Source: Seriola aureovittata (lineage: Eukaryota; Chordata; Actinopteri; Carangiformes; Carangidae). From it: 64,000 nt of DNA. Shown piece after piece: positions 28,401 through 40,111 of this stretch. Below the pieces are notes generated by a model, which saw only the letters and a program-made list of their open reading frames with translations, ran no database searches and was not told the DNA's origin. The translations under genes were made by a program, and so were the position numbers. The stretch lies in NCBI RefSeq assembly GCF_021018895.1, contig NC_079384.1, positions 10,922,140 to 10,986,139 of the forward strand, given 5' to 3'. Each line of letters starts with the position of its first letter. Positions within the stretch are counted from its first letter, which is position 1.

Positions 28401-31400
28401 TTAGAGCTGCACACAACCACTATTTTAATTATCTCCTAGCCTTTGTGATTACTCTTATTATATATGCATGGCTTTGTGTTATAGTGTGTGTTAGTATAGC
28501 TTTTCTCTTATATCCCACAACGTCCTTCCCTGAAAGCAGAACATAAGTCAAAAGCAAAGCTTTAATGAATGCAAATCTCTATATTTCTCCGTTCTCTTGT
28601 GTCTCTACGAAAGGTTCAGAAAAGTCTATTTATGGATCATAGAACTGGAGACCCATCACACGCTGAACTACTGACAGCAATTAGCTCATCACAGTGCAAG
28701 TAGTGTAGTGCACTAGAACAGACTGTGGTTCGAGGAAGACGATGAAGCAAAGAATAAAAGACAAGGAAAGTATGGGGGCAGTTAAAGGAAGAAGATAGGT
28801 AAAACAGAAAGAAGAAATGGAAAGAAAAATATAATAAAAGATGAGTTAGACTGAAAATACCACACCGCCACTATCAACACCCTTGTCTTTGAAAGCCCAA
28901 TAATGCACCGGGGCCATTCTTGATCGCCGCTCTGACAGACACGGTACGAGCGGTACAGTGGAGAGACAGAGCCGATGTCTCGGCCTTGTTCTTCAGCTGT
29001 TTGAAAACGAGCACAGAGCGGAGAGATGTTTGGTGAAGGCTTCTATAAATAGGCTGTTGTGAGGAGTGCCTGGATAAATTAATGATTAAGAAGTGGGGTG
29101 GGTGCGTGTTCACACAAGATGCCTGTGAAAGGCGAAAAGTCATCCTGCTGCCACTACGATGCAAAGGCAACTCCCCTTGTTTTTCTACAGTGTCTTTTGA
29201 GGAACAGCATCATGAAAGAAAATCAAATCTCTCCAGTAACAGTTATAGATTTCAACACATCTTTAAGTTTAATAGTCAACTTCAGTTTAGCCTTGTTCAT
29301 ACTCAGTAAAGACAATTTAACTTTCTAAAAGAGAACACAATTTGTTTCTTCTCTGGAACCTCCCCTAAAAACGGTGTCAAAGATTATTTATTTAGTTAGA
29401 ATTCACTCATGAAATAATAAATGAACATCAGTTTCTGTGGGAAAGGTGGCATATATAATCTTTCAGTGTTTACCTATTATTCCTACATCTGGTCAAGGAT
29501 GGACCAGGATGGTCTCTTGCCTCTCTGCAGAAGCTTTATCTGCAGTTGGGACACAGTTGAGCGACTCCCCACACTCCCCAGTGTCTGCCAGCTATTGCAC
29601 ACGACATGCCCACTGCAGAGTTTTTCTCAGGACATCTCTAGCTTCTGACGATATTCAAAGTATTACTGAACACACTGGAACCTGATTAAGTTTGGTATTC
29701 TTCTCGCAGTGACCTGAGCCTTGAATTAAAGGTGACCCTATTAGGCGCGGCTCCAGCAGGACATTGTTGGGTAAAAGTTCACCCACTGAAACGACCTTTT
29801 GTGCCAACAGAGAGCAGTAAGGCCTCACTGCACAAGCTGCACTGCTGGCGATAGGGCTTGAAGCAAATTGACAACTCACTTGAACAGAGTGAAAACGACA
29901 GTTTAACTACAGTTTTTCTGTACAGTAAATATAACATTTTCTCTCTCCATTTCTATGTAGACCTATTAGAGGGATTTGGGGGGATTTTAAGTAGCTGAGA
30001 CATTTACAGTCTTCTCAAACTACCCAAAAAGCACTGTGTATGTGAAGTGAATTTTTAGTATGGTTATTGAAAAAATAGTATTAATAATTACATTCAGATG
30101 TAATGACACTTTGATGTGTAATAGATTTAAGTTACTTCAGAGGTTCGTGTGCTCTTTTACAGACGTACTTGACTTCTCCTGTAGCCTATTATTTACCAAA
30201 TCAATGTCATGACTAAGCATATTATAGACTCTATCAACAATAGATTAAGAAATTTACAAACTCAGATTGGCGGAGAAGCTAAAATAAGACTTTGCAGATG
30301 AGGAAGAGAAGCTGAGGTGTCCCTCTAACCTCTTTACACTGCATATTAATACATTAGGTGAAAGACAAGGCGTGAATCAAGGTAAAATGTTCTCCAGTGC
30401 TTCTGTCTTGTCACTTTCACAGCTCTGTGTGTGGCTACCAAATATCAGACTATTGTTTGAAGGGCTGTTTCTTAGTGATGCATGAGCCTCTTGGTAGCAA
30501 AGACTCCACCAGCTCACAGGCTGTCTGCCTGAGTGTGCAGCAAAAGGAGCTTGCATTTCCAAATCCAGCCCTTTAAAGGGCTTAACTGCACAAGGAGCTT
30601 TTGCAGTTAGCATTAGGTGACTGTCACAACATCTCTTTGATGTTCACACAATGGTGACAGAACAACACTCATTGGGGGACTCACAAGTTGTTTACATTTG
30701 ATTAATGGATGATCATTTACACCCACTAAAGCTGTACTGTCTTACATTCAACAAACACAGAGACATAAAATAGTGATTCTCTGTCCCGTTTTTAATTTGA
30801 AACGCAGCCCTATACCGACTGTTATACAGTGAGATAAGTGACTTGTATATTTTCCTGTTTTCTGTGGTACATCTAAATGAGTCACTATTGTCAGTCAGTT
30901 AACTTGTTTAATTCACTGTAGGTTTTTGTTTAACAGTCCCACACCAAACTCAAAGTCCTTGGGAATCAATTAAAGTACAAGAGTACAGAGAAACATCGAG
31001 AGGTGCAAGGTGCAGGGCAAGATTATTATATCTGTATTCAAAGTATAAATTGGATCCTTGGGTTTGTTCAGGAATCTCTCTCTCACATAAATGAGGGAGA
31101 AATGTAAAAGGAGAACATTTTCTACGCAGGTTGAATTATTCAGTTGATAAAACAGTCTTACACTTGGAGAGAAAGTCATTTAAGAAAAAATATTAATAAT
31201 GAAATGTTATTTCAATGCCAGTGACTTGCTAGCAGTACCCTCTTGAAGAGTTGACAATAAAGTTACATCATAGTTGCTAGGCAACAGAAGGTCTTTATGA
31301 ATGAACATTATTTGTTAATGTAGTCAAAGTTGTTCAGGTTTTTTCAAGGTGAATCTGTCATTCAGACTGAAGATCAGAACTATCCATTATAATACTTTAT

Positions 31401-32373
31401 TTCCTCAACTGCACTAAATCAACAGCTTTGCCTTTTAGAGAGAAAATAATATAACTGTCACTAAAGCAGCAACCAAAGGTCAGTAGTAAACAGAGGACTA
31501 AACAAAGTGCATACTTATTCCAAACAGACTCCACTCTTACCCTGACACTGCACAAGGGACTCTGCTGGATCAGCAGCATTTTAGATCTCAATCAAGGACA
31601 GTAATTCAATGACTTCACTATTAATCATACACTGCTGGGCCAACACTGGACTCATGAGCAGGATGGTGACGCTGTATAGAACATTAAGTTGGTTTATCAG
31701 TTTGCGTTCTTTCACGGATGATGCAGCGTTCATGTCCTGTTCTTTGTGTATTTTCACTTCATTTGTCACTGTAAATTTCCATCTCTCTCCATCGTTCTCA
31801 TTTTGCCTGTCTCCCTCTAATCATTCATCTGTTCTCAGAGTCAGACTAAAGTTTGTTTCAAAGGTCAGCAGTACAAGTCAATCATTCTGGCATGCGAGAT
31901 ACAAACATATCATGGTCTGTCAGAAGTCAGTTGAGTGACTGATGTATCCACCCTGCTAACAGTGATATGGAAGAAACAAGCACAAGGAGGATGAACACAC
32001 TTTGTTCAGAAATGTCATCTACACACAGTATCATCATCATCATCAGTGGTACACACACATGCTGGTACACATCAGCAGTTGTATTAAAAAAGTTTAGTTA
32101 CTTACTGACACAGGAATCGAGAACTTATATAACAGAATATAACAGCATCATTTTCCGGTTTTACAGCTAAACATTTGAGTAAAATGATTTGTTTAGTGAA
32201 CTGTAAAAATAACAAATTGGAATTTGAAATTGAGTCTTAATTAATAAAGAATGCAAACTGTTGTTTGGTTAAACCGACTGATCTGGCAACCCTGGTCTTG
32301 CACAATTCTCATCCTATTCTTAAATCATCTTTACACTTTCAAACACTCAGCCAGTCATTCAGCGCTGCGTGGT

Positions 32374-32408
<35 letters not shown>

Positions 32409-35400
32409 GACATGAAGACAGAAAGATGAGGAGAGGGGGAAGTGCAGGTGGAAAAAGGTTTTGGTTTTCATTTAATGAAAAAGAGATAGGGAATACATAC
32501 TCTAAGAGTGGAGCAAGAAATTAATTAGATAGGAAGGGGAGAAAGGATGCTGATAGGAAGGTTAGTGAGAAAAGAGAGCTCTGGGAAGTTAGTGTGAAGG
32601 GCAAAGTCGGAGAGAAACCGTTACCATCATTTCACCTCATAAAAATGTCTTTGTGTTGGCCGAGAACGTGATGGGCCGTGTGAAGACCCTGCGGACCGGG
32701 CCACAGCACCACCTTGCATTATCAGCATTTAAACTCACTGTCTTTTGTGAATATTAAACTTTATGTAGCAGCAGATTCTGGCATCGTGTAGCTTAAAGGG
32801 ACTGTTTGACATTTCGGGAAATATGCTTAATCACTTTTTGCTGAGATATCACTCTTATGTGTAGAAGGTAAATATGAAATTTATAGCCAGCAGCTGCTTA
32901 ACCTAGCTTAGCATAAAGACTGAAAAGAGGGAGAGACAGCAAGCCTGGCTCTGTCCAAGGATCAAAAGCCACCTACTATCTCCTGAGTGAGGGTAAATGG
33001 AGTTCCCCACAAGGATGTGAGCTTACACCGCATTTATTTATCCTCTACAAATAAATGTGTCAGAGAAGGTATGAAAACAGGACCATCCTAAAGTATGCAG
33101 ATGACTCTGTTATTGTTAGCCGGCTCCGGGACAATGAGACCAACCACGGCCCGAGATGACTTTGTCAAGTGGTGTGACGAGTCCTACCTTCAACTACACA
33201 TATCTAAGACAAAAGATATGATAATTTATAGTTGATATCATTTTGGAAGACTTGCCAACATATATGAAGTCACATTAAAGATGACAGTGGATTGTGTTCA
33301 ATCTTACAAATACCTTGCGACAATTATTGACACAAAACTTTGAGACAAATTATGAAGCTTTGTGCAAGAAGAGGGAACAGTGATGGTTGTGTCTGGGGAA
33401 ACTGTTCCATTTCCACATTGACAAGAGCATGATGACCTTATTGTACTGTGCTTTTGTTGAGTTGATTTTATCTTTTTCTCTGCTGTCTGGTTTGGAAACC
33501 TATCTTTAAAGAGCAGGAACTCTCTGAATCAAATTGTTAAATGGTCCGGTAAGGTGACTGGTGAGTCACAGTTTAAATCTAGCGTCCCTATACACCAGGC
33601 ATTTACAGCAGATAGCTGGCTCAATTTTAAATGACTCCCCCCACCCTTTGAACAGTGAAGTTCAGCTTCTTCCTTCTGGACAAAGGTTCATAGTCCAAAA
33701 CTGCATAGTCCAGCAGCCATCACTCATATAATTTATTTATTTATTTTTATTTACCTTGTGCACCTGGTGTTGTCTGTGCTGTTAAAGGTGTATATGTAAG
33801 ATTGATAACTCTTTACTGCACACCAAATTTACAAATAAGCTAAGCTAACTGGCTGCAGCTTCATGTTAAGCATACAGATATGAGAGTGGTGTCAATCTCC
33901 TAATCCAAACTTTCAACAAGAAAGTGAATAAGCACATTTCCCAAAATGATAACTATTCCTCTAACCATTACTTTGTCTTTCCACACTTCCACTTTACACA
34001 CAAATATTCCTCGTCATCATCAGATTTTCTGCACCTCACTAAATGCAAGACACCTGAACGGCATGTGCTCCAAGTGATTAGAGAGGAATGATAATATTTT
34101 TGGAGCTATCACCTTGCCTGTAGGTGGAGGAGGTGGAATAACTATCCGTTCTCTGTCACAGTCTCTATTAGAAGCACTCTAGAAAGCTGGTGGGCTCACT
34201 TAGCACTGTAATAAATACTCTGAGAGCCGAGGGACGGCGGAGAGACAAGGAGGGAGAGGAAAGTGAGCGATGAAGGAGAGTTGATGAAGAGATGAGAAAG
34301 AGGCAGTAAGTGGAACTCAGGAAGAGAAAGACATGGAGGTAGAAGAGGGAAGAAGAGGTAGAAATTGTTATGAAATAAATAGAGCGATATGCAGTGAGAA
34401 GACTGAAAGTGACAGAGAGAAACCAGTGAAACTCTAGAGACACCCCAAGCAGACTACTATAAAAGAGACCCCAGTTATAACACACATTTGATCTTTCCCT
34501 CCCCTTTTTTTTCTTCTGTGGGATGTGAATCCGTCATGGCTGCCAGCAGGGGCTTGGCAAACACAGAGCAACATGGGTGACGCAGCTCGGAAGATTGTTT
34601 CCTCCCAGTTCTGTATTGTCTGGACAGCCATTTGTGTGAATTATGACCCAGCCCCTAGCTAGACACAGCAAACATCTGCTAGCTGATTGGCTCATAAATT
34701 CACGCAGCCCCCTAACGCCCACCATCCATTGTGTTGTCTGTTGTCAAATAGAAACAAGAGGCCTGCTCTGTCGGGCTTGTTCCAGGTCCCTGTGGTGATG
34801 ACTGGAAAAGGATTGCCATAATGTGATTTCTTGCTGTGATTGCTGCTGCAATTAAGGCTGTTCTTGAAGCTCATTTGAAAATGTAAAAAAAAAAAAAAAA
34901 TTGTGATGCAGGAGATTTAGGTCAAGTCAGTAAATGAGAATTTAGAAAGAGCAGCCTCAGTTTGAAGTTCAGCTCGATTTTTTTTAATCAAGAAAGATCA
35001 CTCAGCAACAAAAAGCCCATCTATTTTTTTTTTTTTTTTTTTTTTTAAATAGTTCATAATTGAACTGAGGTTATTACCTGTGGTTTGCCAGCAAAGCAGG
35101 CAACCGCCCTGGGACACAAGAACTACAGGGAGCTTCAAGAATACAGTGTTTTGCGCTAAGTTCATTGAAAATTTGTCTGTGAATATGCACCACTAAAGGC
35201 TGTAATGTGGGTCCTGCTTTACTTTCTAATCTTGAGGTGCCATATTGAAGCAAGTCAAAATGTAGTTTTAAAACCATTATTATTATTTTCATTTTGTGTC
35301 TAATTTCTATACATTTTATTTAGCCTAAACAAGTCAAGTCCCACTGAGGTTGGAAACCCGAAGGGGACCTGGCCAAGATAGCTGCAGAAACACTTGCAAA

Positions 35401-36617
35401 CAAAACAATGCAAAATCCGACAATGGATGAAACTACACTAAAAACGGGTAACAACACCAAACTAAGGCGAAAATTAAGTTAGCTAGAATCTAGTCCTGTA
35501 TTCTGTGATCTGAGATATCAGATTCAACAATTTAAATTCCTTTTGCAGACTATTCCAAGTGGCTGGAGCAGAAAACGTAAATGCTTTCTTTAATCATCAT
35601 GGGACAGTAGATGTGTAGTGTACGTCTTGTGATCTGGGATGATGATTATATGTTGCATATTTCCAAAAATAATATGGTTGATCAAATTACTCCTGCAACA
35701 ACTCTGATGCTAAGTAGTATTCAATCAGAAAAAAACTGTAAAAAACAAACAAACAAACTGTATTTAACAGAGCATGGGGGGAGATTAGAGGGAACCAGCT
35801 GCTAATTTTTTGCCCAGGGGTCCCACAGCAGGTTAATCCGGTCATGCCTCTACCATGTTTGGCATCCTGTGCTCTGTAATGGTCCCAGTGGTTTTCTCAG
35901 AGAGGATATGCAAGTCCACCAGGCTCATAACTCCTTTGCTATGGGATGCTGTGACATGTACTGTGCAGTAGCCTATATATAAAAACTAAATTATACTGCA
36001 GCCTCTTTCACACTATCTCCATTGTGCACCTCTGTCTGAAGATCTTTCTCTATAGACTAGGTGACTGATTCAAGGAGAAAGTCAGTAAGGGATAATAGTA
36101 GTTAGTGATGTTAAATTCATCATTGTAGTTAATGAAAACTCCAAAACCCACTCTTGAATTGGCTTCTCAAACATATTGTTTATTCTCTACACATGCCACA
36201 GAGAACACACATGCACCTTCATGTAATCTTTGCCCTCTAACTCTAAGGTCAGCGTAGTTACAAGAAGTAAAGCGGCTTAGACTTGTTATGCAAGACATGC
36301 ATACACTACAGAATTAGCCTCTTAAGAGAGAAAACAACTTAGTTGTGTGGGCAAGTCGACGTTCCCATTAAGAGATACTTTCATTTACACACAGAGCAGG
36401 GGGTAAAACGAGTCCGAGACATAAATAAATATTAAACTTGGTCAAAATTCTCCACAAATGCTTCACAGCCTCTTTTTTCTATGTTTTACCGTGAGATACT
36501 CCTCTATTTGCACAGGTGTGTTGTTACCTTTGATTCAGGTTGGCTGGGCACGGTCGCCTGGGGTCGGTGAAGGTCCCTGTTTTGTGGTTCATTCTCCTTC
36601 TCACTGATTTCCGTCAT
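13686..36617 (-). CDS. stac2: SH3 and cysteine-rich domain-containing protein 2 (STAC2), complete
   Basis: STAC proteins are cytoplasmic adaptors that bind the II-III loop of L-type calcium channels (CaV1). STAC2 is known to reduce calcium-dependent inactivation of these channels. Coding exons in transcript order: 36528..36617, 24890..25265, 23415..23509, 18235..18319, 17911..18017, 17722..17785, 16698..16753, 16442..16530, 15728..15779, 14090..14227, 13686..13784. They total 1251 bases and all phases join, giving 416 residues (human about 411). The protein begins [11 protein letters not shown], as in vertebrate STAC2, so this start is well supported. Domains: a Ser/Pro-rich linker (about 50-125), a C1 zinc finger (134-184) with ligands H134, C147, C150, C164, C167, H172, C175 and C184, a first SH3 (about 302-358, with ALYKF, NEDWWK and GFFPANFVQ), and a second SH3-like region ending in [11 protein letters not shown]. 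It lies tail-to-tail with rpl19 and upstream of nothing on its own strand until med1. There is no break or frameshift. The C1 is of the STAC type and may not bind diacylglycerol. Confidence 0.96.
14000..14061. repeat. (GA)n microsatellite in stac2 last intron
   Basis: A GA run with two AT interruptions, about 30 bases past the donor of coding exon 10. On the transcript strand it is (UC)n, a potential polypyrimidine-tract-protein binding stretch. Confidence 0.92.
14245..14289. repeat. (CA)n microsatellite beside stac2 exon 10 acceptor
   Basis: A CA run of about 22 units starting 18 bases from the 3' splice site of coding exon 10. On the transcript strand it is (UG)n in the position of the polypyrimidine tract. 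Confidence 0.95.
16884..16916. repeat. (GA)n microsatellite in a stac2 intron
   Basis: The purest part of a wider GA-rich region (about 16.77-16.92 kb) just upstream, on the transcript strand, of coding exon 7 (16698..16753). Confidence 0.9.
17266..17402 (+). repeat. Dispersed fish repeat with GTTAGCTTAGCTTAGCACAA core
   Basis: Contains TTTAAAGGAATACTTATTTG, AGATTGACACCATTCTGATG and the GTTAGCTTAGCTTAGCACAA block followed by AGACTGGA. The same word order recurs at 32.8 kb and, inverted, at 33.9 kb. It is a familiar teleost repeat type, but I cannot name its class. It sits in stac2 intron 6. Confidence 0.65.
19762..19794. repeat. 11-bp tandem repeat, three units (TCAAAATAAAA)
   Basis: Three consecutive copies of an AT-rich 11-mer. 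Confidence 0.85.
20335..20351. repeat. (GGAT)n microsatellite, about four units
   Basis: A short GGAT run inside stac2 intron 3. Confidence 0.8.
21128..21700. repeat. Dispersed fish repeat (GGAAGTACTCAGATCTTTTA type)
   Basis: It starts near AGAGGTGGAGGAAGTACTCA, has TTACTTAAGTAGAAGTCCTC and ends near TACTTGAGTAAAGTACAGGT. These are hallmark words of an abundant teleost interspersed repeat. The middle is diverged, so this may be two fragments. It is not coding. Confidence 0.6.
24890..25265 (-). other. stac2: stac2 coding exon 2: proline-rich linker and first half of C1 domain
   Basis: The longest stac2 exon (376 bases), encoding residues 31-155 plus one base. It starts [20 protein letters not shown], the conserved basic STAC segment. 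[17 protein letters not shown] stretch and about 40 residues of repeated Ser-Pro follow, then the C1 start [10 protein letters not shown] with two zinc ligands (C147, C150). Exon 3 (23415..23509) supplies the remaining ligands. The Ser-Pro stretch differs from the human linker. Confidence 0.95.
25422..25492. repeat. Two adjacent (CA)n microsatellites
   Basis: CA runs at 25422-25460 and 25475-25492, separated by a short TAAACAAAACACGG spacer. Confidence 0.95.
27433..27452. repeat. T homopolymer, 20 bases
   Basis: An uninterrupted T run followed by AATAAAAA. Confidence 0.85.
27735..28035 (+). mobile_element. Degraded Tc1/mariner-type transposase fragment (C-terminal end)
   Basis: The DNA from GAGGTCCATAAATAAAGAGT through AGCCCTGACCTCAACTCCAT, ACCTTTGGAATGAACTGGAA and CTTTCCCAGAAGAGTGGAGG parallels the 3' end of a common teleost Tc1-like transposase. 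In the right frame it corresponds to the D-L-N-P-I-E-H-L-W-(D/N)-E-L-E-R-R signature that carries the last acidic catalytic region. Frame changes and substitutions (for example [19 protein letters not shown]) show it is a dead relic. The terminal inverted repeats and the N-terminal DNA-binding part are not recognisable. It lies in stac2 intron 1. Recognition is from memory of the family. Confidence 0.75.
32374..32406 (+). repeat. Poly-G run, 33 bases
   Basis: Thirty-three consecutive G on the plus strand, so poly-C on the stac2 transcript strand. It is real in the given sequence, though homopolymers this long are prone to length error. Confidence 0.85.
32795..32975 (+). repeat. Dispersed fish repeat, forward copy beside LINE remnant
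   Basis: It runs from AAAGGGACTGTTTGACATTT, through ACCTAGCTTAGCATAAAGAC, to GCCTGGCTCTGTCCAAGG. It has the same word order as the copy at 17.27 kb and the inverted copy at 33.8-33.97 kb. Confidence 0.7.
32985..33770 (+). mobile_element. Degraded non-LTR retrotransposon (LINE) reverse transcriptase fragment
   Basis: Conceptual reading gives GVPQGC-like sequence from GGAGTTCCCCACAAGGATGT, a Y-A-D-D active-site box (about 33097-33108, TATGCAGATGAC) followed by SVIVSRL, and a [21 protein letters not shown] segment. Further on come an [13 protein letters not shown] segment and an [12 protein letters not shown] end (about 33667-33690). These are hallmarks of reverse transcriptase and the C-terminal part of teleost LINEs of the Rex1/L2 type. 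Several stops and frame changes make it non-functional. The YADD box identifies the polymerase; the exact clade is inference. Confidence 0.75.
33781..33965 (-). repeat. Dispersed fish repeat, inverted copy beside LINE remnant
   Basis: Read on the minus strand it runs AGGAATAGTTATCATTTTGG, GAAATGTGCTTATTCACTTT, AGATTGACACCACTCTCATA, AGTTAGCTTAGCTTATTTG. It is therefore the reverse-oriented partner of the copy at 32.8 kb. Confidence 0.7.
35024..35046. repeat. T homopolymer, 23 bases
   Basis: An uninterrupted T run in stac2 intron 1. Confidence 0.85.
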
Positions 36618-37150
36618 CTTGGATTAAGAGAAAATGCTCCTTCAGCTGCAAAACTTTGATGAGTCCACTTCAACAGAGGAATGAGGAAACTAAGCTCACA
36701 GATGTTTAGACATCGCTACAGTCTCTAATCCAACGGAATAGAGCTAGTTTCGACTGTCAAGTCATCTTTCGTCGGAGGCATCCATCTGGGGATTCGTTTC
36801 TAAGTATAATAAGATATTCCGTCGAAATGGTGCTTATTGTTTTTGGGTTTCAGACTCTAAATTGACACAGAACAGGCTAATTAAACGTGTATTTCGCGGA
36901 GGTAAATATCCAGTAGCAGCAGTCAGTCGGCTTGCCCACTTCCCTCCGCTGTCTCGTTCCTCTCTCATGCACCGGCCACCAGCTTTTGCCTCCCCTCGCG
37001 CACACACACGCGCGCTTCTACAACAACTTTGATTTCGCCGTGACAAAGTGCACGGCTCGTCCTGATTGGTCCGCACGTCTTAAACTACGCCAAACAGGAT
37101 GCGGTGGAGCGCGTCGGGATTGGCTGAGACACGATGACGCAGGTACGCAC
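36618..37150 (-). promoter_or_regulatory. stac2: Probable stac2 promoter and 5' UTR region
   Basis: The DNA upstream of the stac2 start codon turns GC- and CpG-richer than its surroundings (about 36.9-37.15 kb, for example the CGCACACACACGCGCGC stretch). It has two CCAAT boxes in gene orientation (minus-strand CCAAT at 37065-37069 and 37119-37123) and a TGACGC half-CRE near 37135. No TATA box was evident. Neither the transcription start nor a possible non-coding first exon can be fixed from sequence alone. Confidence 0.5.
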
Positions 37151-37334
37151 GGGTTGGCACAAGTTGCAGGTGTATCAAAGAAGAGCAGATGAGGTCTATA
37201 AACTTCAGCAATGCAGCTGTGAAAACGTTGTTGTTTACACCTGTAATAAATAGGACACACCATAATAAGCAAATAGGCTTTTGTATTTCATCTTAGCAAC
37301 TCACTCTACTATGAACTCTCGTTTGGTTTCTTAG

Positions 37335-37640
37335 AATGTAACTCAGCACATTTAGTACATTTACTCCATTTACTTTAATTGAGTCCTTCCTTTTTAGGGT
37401 AGCATGTCTTATGTTTCTATTTTACTCCATTTTAGAGGAAAATATTGACTTCATACTCCACTACACTTATTTTATAGATATAATTACTTGTTACTTGTTA
37501 CGGGAGTAAGATTTTATCTTATTCAGCAGTAGGCTATACGTTTAACATTTTGTAATTAAAAAAACAGGACTTTTACTTGTATGGGGTATTTTTACACTGT
37601 TATATTGCTACTTTTATATGATAAATAAAACAAGACTTTT
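37335..37640. repeat. Dispersed fish repeat (TACTCCACTACACTTATTTT type)
   Basis: The words TTTAGTACATTTACTCCATT, CATACTCCACTACACTTATT and ACTTTTACTTGTATGGGGTA belong to the same abundant teleost repeat seen near 21 kb, here in the opposite sense. It is diverged, and its boundaries are approximate. Confidence 0.6.
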
Positions 37641-38384
37641 CCCACAACTGGAAACATCTGCAGTCATTTTGTTTCTCCCATTATTTATTCAGGTTTTTCC
37701 TGATTTTGTGCACCATCTATAGCTCTTGAACCCTTGCTTTACTCATTGAGAAACGTCTGTACTCCCTATGAGCAAGATTTCAATAATTGAAGGAGTCGAG
37801 TAGAGGGGTGGGAAGAGAAATAAGGCCTCCTATCCGTAATGATCTTTTTATACATACATATATGTACTTTGGTTAGATGCTGAGCTGCAGTTTGTATTTA
37901 CTATATGAAATGACAATAAAGCCGAATCTGATCTAGTATGGTGGCTATTCGTCGATAATTCAAATCAAACTTCACATATCAAAAATTAAGTCTTTTTCTA
38001 GTTTTCTACTGGTTTATTTGTCCTTGGAAATCAAGCAAACAATAAAACAAAGAAATCATGTTTCCCTCTTTTGGTCTGGTAGAAAAAAAAACAGGTCCTA
38101 TATCTATACTAACCTGAGGTAATAGTCCTACCTAAGCTTGTAAACATAATGCACATATCTAGAATAAATCAAATGCCCAAAACAAATAATGAATAGCCCT
38201 CCTTTTAGTGTACATACCGATGCTGATGAAATTAGTTCAATAATTTAAAGATTAAAAGTACACTGCACAATATCTGAGGGCCATAGGTGATTATAAAGAT
38301 GCAACAGTCCACAAAGAGCACCAACAGCAAAGCAGGGGTGGCTGATTCAGCACCAAGGACAGCTCCTCTCTGTCTGCCTGCCTT

Positions 38385-38405
38385 TGTGTGTGTGTGTGTG
38401 TGTGT
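38385..38405. repeat. Short (GT)n microsatellite
   Basis: About ten GT units. Confidence 0.9.
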
Positions 38406-40111
38406 CACTAATTATCAGCCTTCCCTGCATGTAAAATTGCACATTTTTACACACACCAAATGATGTTTATTTTTAATGATAGAATTCCTCTTATCAAGTA
38501 GCTTATTTTTGCTTGTTGCATTAACAGCCTGTGTGAAGTGTCTTCCACCACACTGAGCTAAGTATAGAACAAAGGAATGACACTGACTACTAATGATTGC
38601 TGCTTCTCACCCAAGCAGATATGTGAAGTTAACAGGACGATTCTATCTCTACACTCTTTAAAAAAACATTCTGGAGATGTCACAAGTAAACTAAGAGTAC
38701 ATCCTTCTTTAACTGTCGAGAGAGACATTCTCTCAGACACAGAGTAGGTCTTTACACTGTGTTCCCAGTGTTTTGGCCTTGAGCAGCTTGACAGTTTACT
38801 GAGAGCCCCTGCCACTCTTCATCACTGAAACAATATTGTTTTGTGGTGCAGCAGGTAATTATGCAAATTAAAGACCATATTATTTTTTATCATAAATGCA
38901 TGAAAAAGCTGGTAAGGACTTCTAGAGGGCTTCTCAGTGTAACTGTGTGCGTGAAGCAGAGACAGAGCTACTATCTGCTTTAAAATTTACCTAAGTGAAG
39001 TGAGTGTGTGATCTTACTCCAGGTATCTTTCTGCCTATATAATCTCTAAATCCACACAGCTCTCATTGCACAGTTATTTTCTTATGCTCTAAAGTGGTAC
39101 AGTTTTAGTTTCCATGTAACAGATCTGATTTGTGTTCATTTTGCATTCGTCATTGTAAAAACCACATAAGCATTTTGAATTGTATGTTTTTATTGAACCG
39201 AATGTCCTCATGGCCATTTCTGTATTGTATAAATTTCATAACTATTAGCCATTGACAAACATCACAAAACGTTATCAATCTTTCACAACAAAGCACATGG
39301 AAGACAAAAAAAGGGAAAAAAAACTGTGATATCCTTTTCTCTAATGTCATGTTGGAGCACTAGCTGGTATCCATTTTGCAGCATCATCTTTTATTAACTG
39401 CTCGGGGGAACTTTTTTCGCTCTACTTACAATACACCACCCTCCATCCACTCACTCCCCTCTCTTTCTCTTTCTCTGCCTCTTTTACGCAAACATACTCA
39501 AACACAGACACAGTGTACCTTTGACATCTAATTGTGTTAGACGTACTTATAGGATCAGTAATTATGGAGGAAATAAACATTTTTCAAGAGACAAACATTG
39601 TCACTTTGGCCACAAAAGAGTGGATCGTGTGTTTTCAAAAATCGAAATCTTTACTTTACCTATCTTACACCTCCAGTCTTAGTTTTTGCCCTGCAGCTCG
39701 TGTCTTACTGCATTTGCACATCTGTCACCTAAAATATACATTGCACCAGTCATTGCACACCATCTAAATTATAGGAACCTGCATTTGTGTGAGTGTGTGT
39801 GTGTTTGTACTGTGTGCGTGTAAAGTGGAGCTGCCAGGCGCAAGAGCAGAGGATTAGGGTCCCATCTCTGGAAGGCACATGACCTGATATGACTCTATTT
39901 AATCTTCCCATCCGCTCAAATTAGCATAACCCTATTCTCTCTGTGCCTCCCCTCTATCTATCCTCCCTTCTTCTCCTCTCTCATTTCTAAATCCATCACT
40001 CTGCACTGTCCCTCTTGTTTGCTCGTTATCGCCTGTCCTCTATGCCAACTTTGTTTCCCATCTAATTCCAGTGGAAAAGGAGCCACGACGCAGCATGCAG
40101 TCCAGTGAGGC

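Larger units (their letters stand above)
25266..36527 (-). other. stac2: stac2 intron 1 (11.3 kb)
   Basis: The intron between the first coding exon (residues 1-30) and exon 2. It holds CA microsatellites at 25.4-25.5 kb, a T run at 27.43 kb, a Tc1-like transposase remnant at 27.7-28.0 kb, the G33 run at 32.37 kb, a LINE remnant with flanking inverted repeats at 32.8-34.0 kb and a T run at 35.02 kb. No intact gene was seen inside. A first intron this long relative to the others could house regulatory elements, but none is directly visible. Confidence 0.75.

Noticed and set aside
31609..31938. A plus-strand 109-codon open frame in stac2 intron 1
   Set aside because: No homology recognised, antisense within an intron, and the length is plausible by chance.
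32041..34000. Considered whether the reverse-transcriptase sequence belongs to a retrovirus or LTR element
   Set aside because: There are no LTRs, primer-binding site or gag/protease signatures. The YADD context and downstream LLPSG-like end fit a non-LTR LINE.
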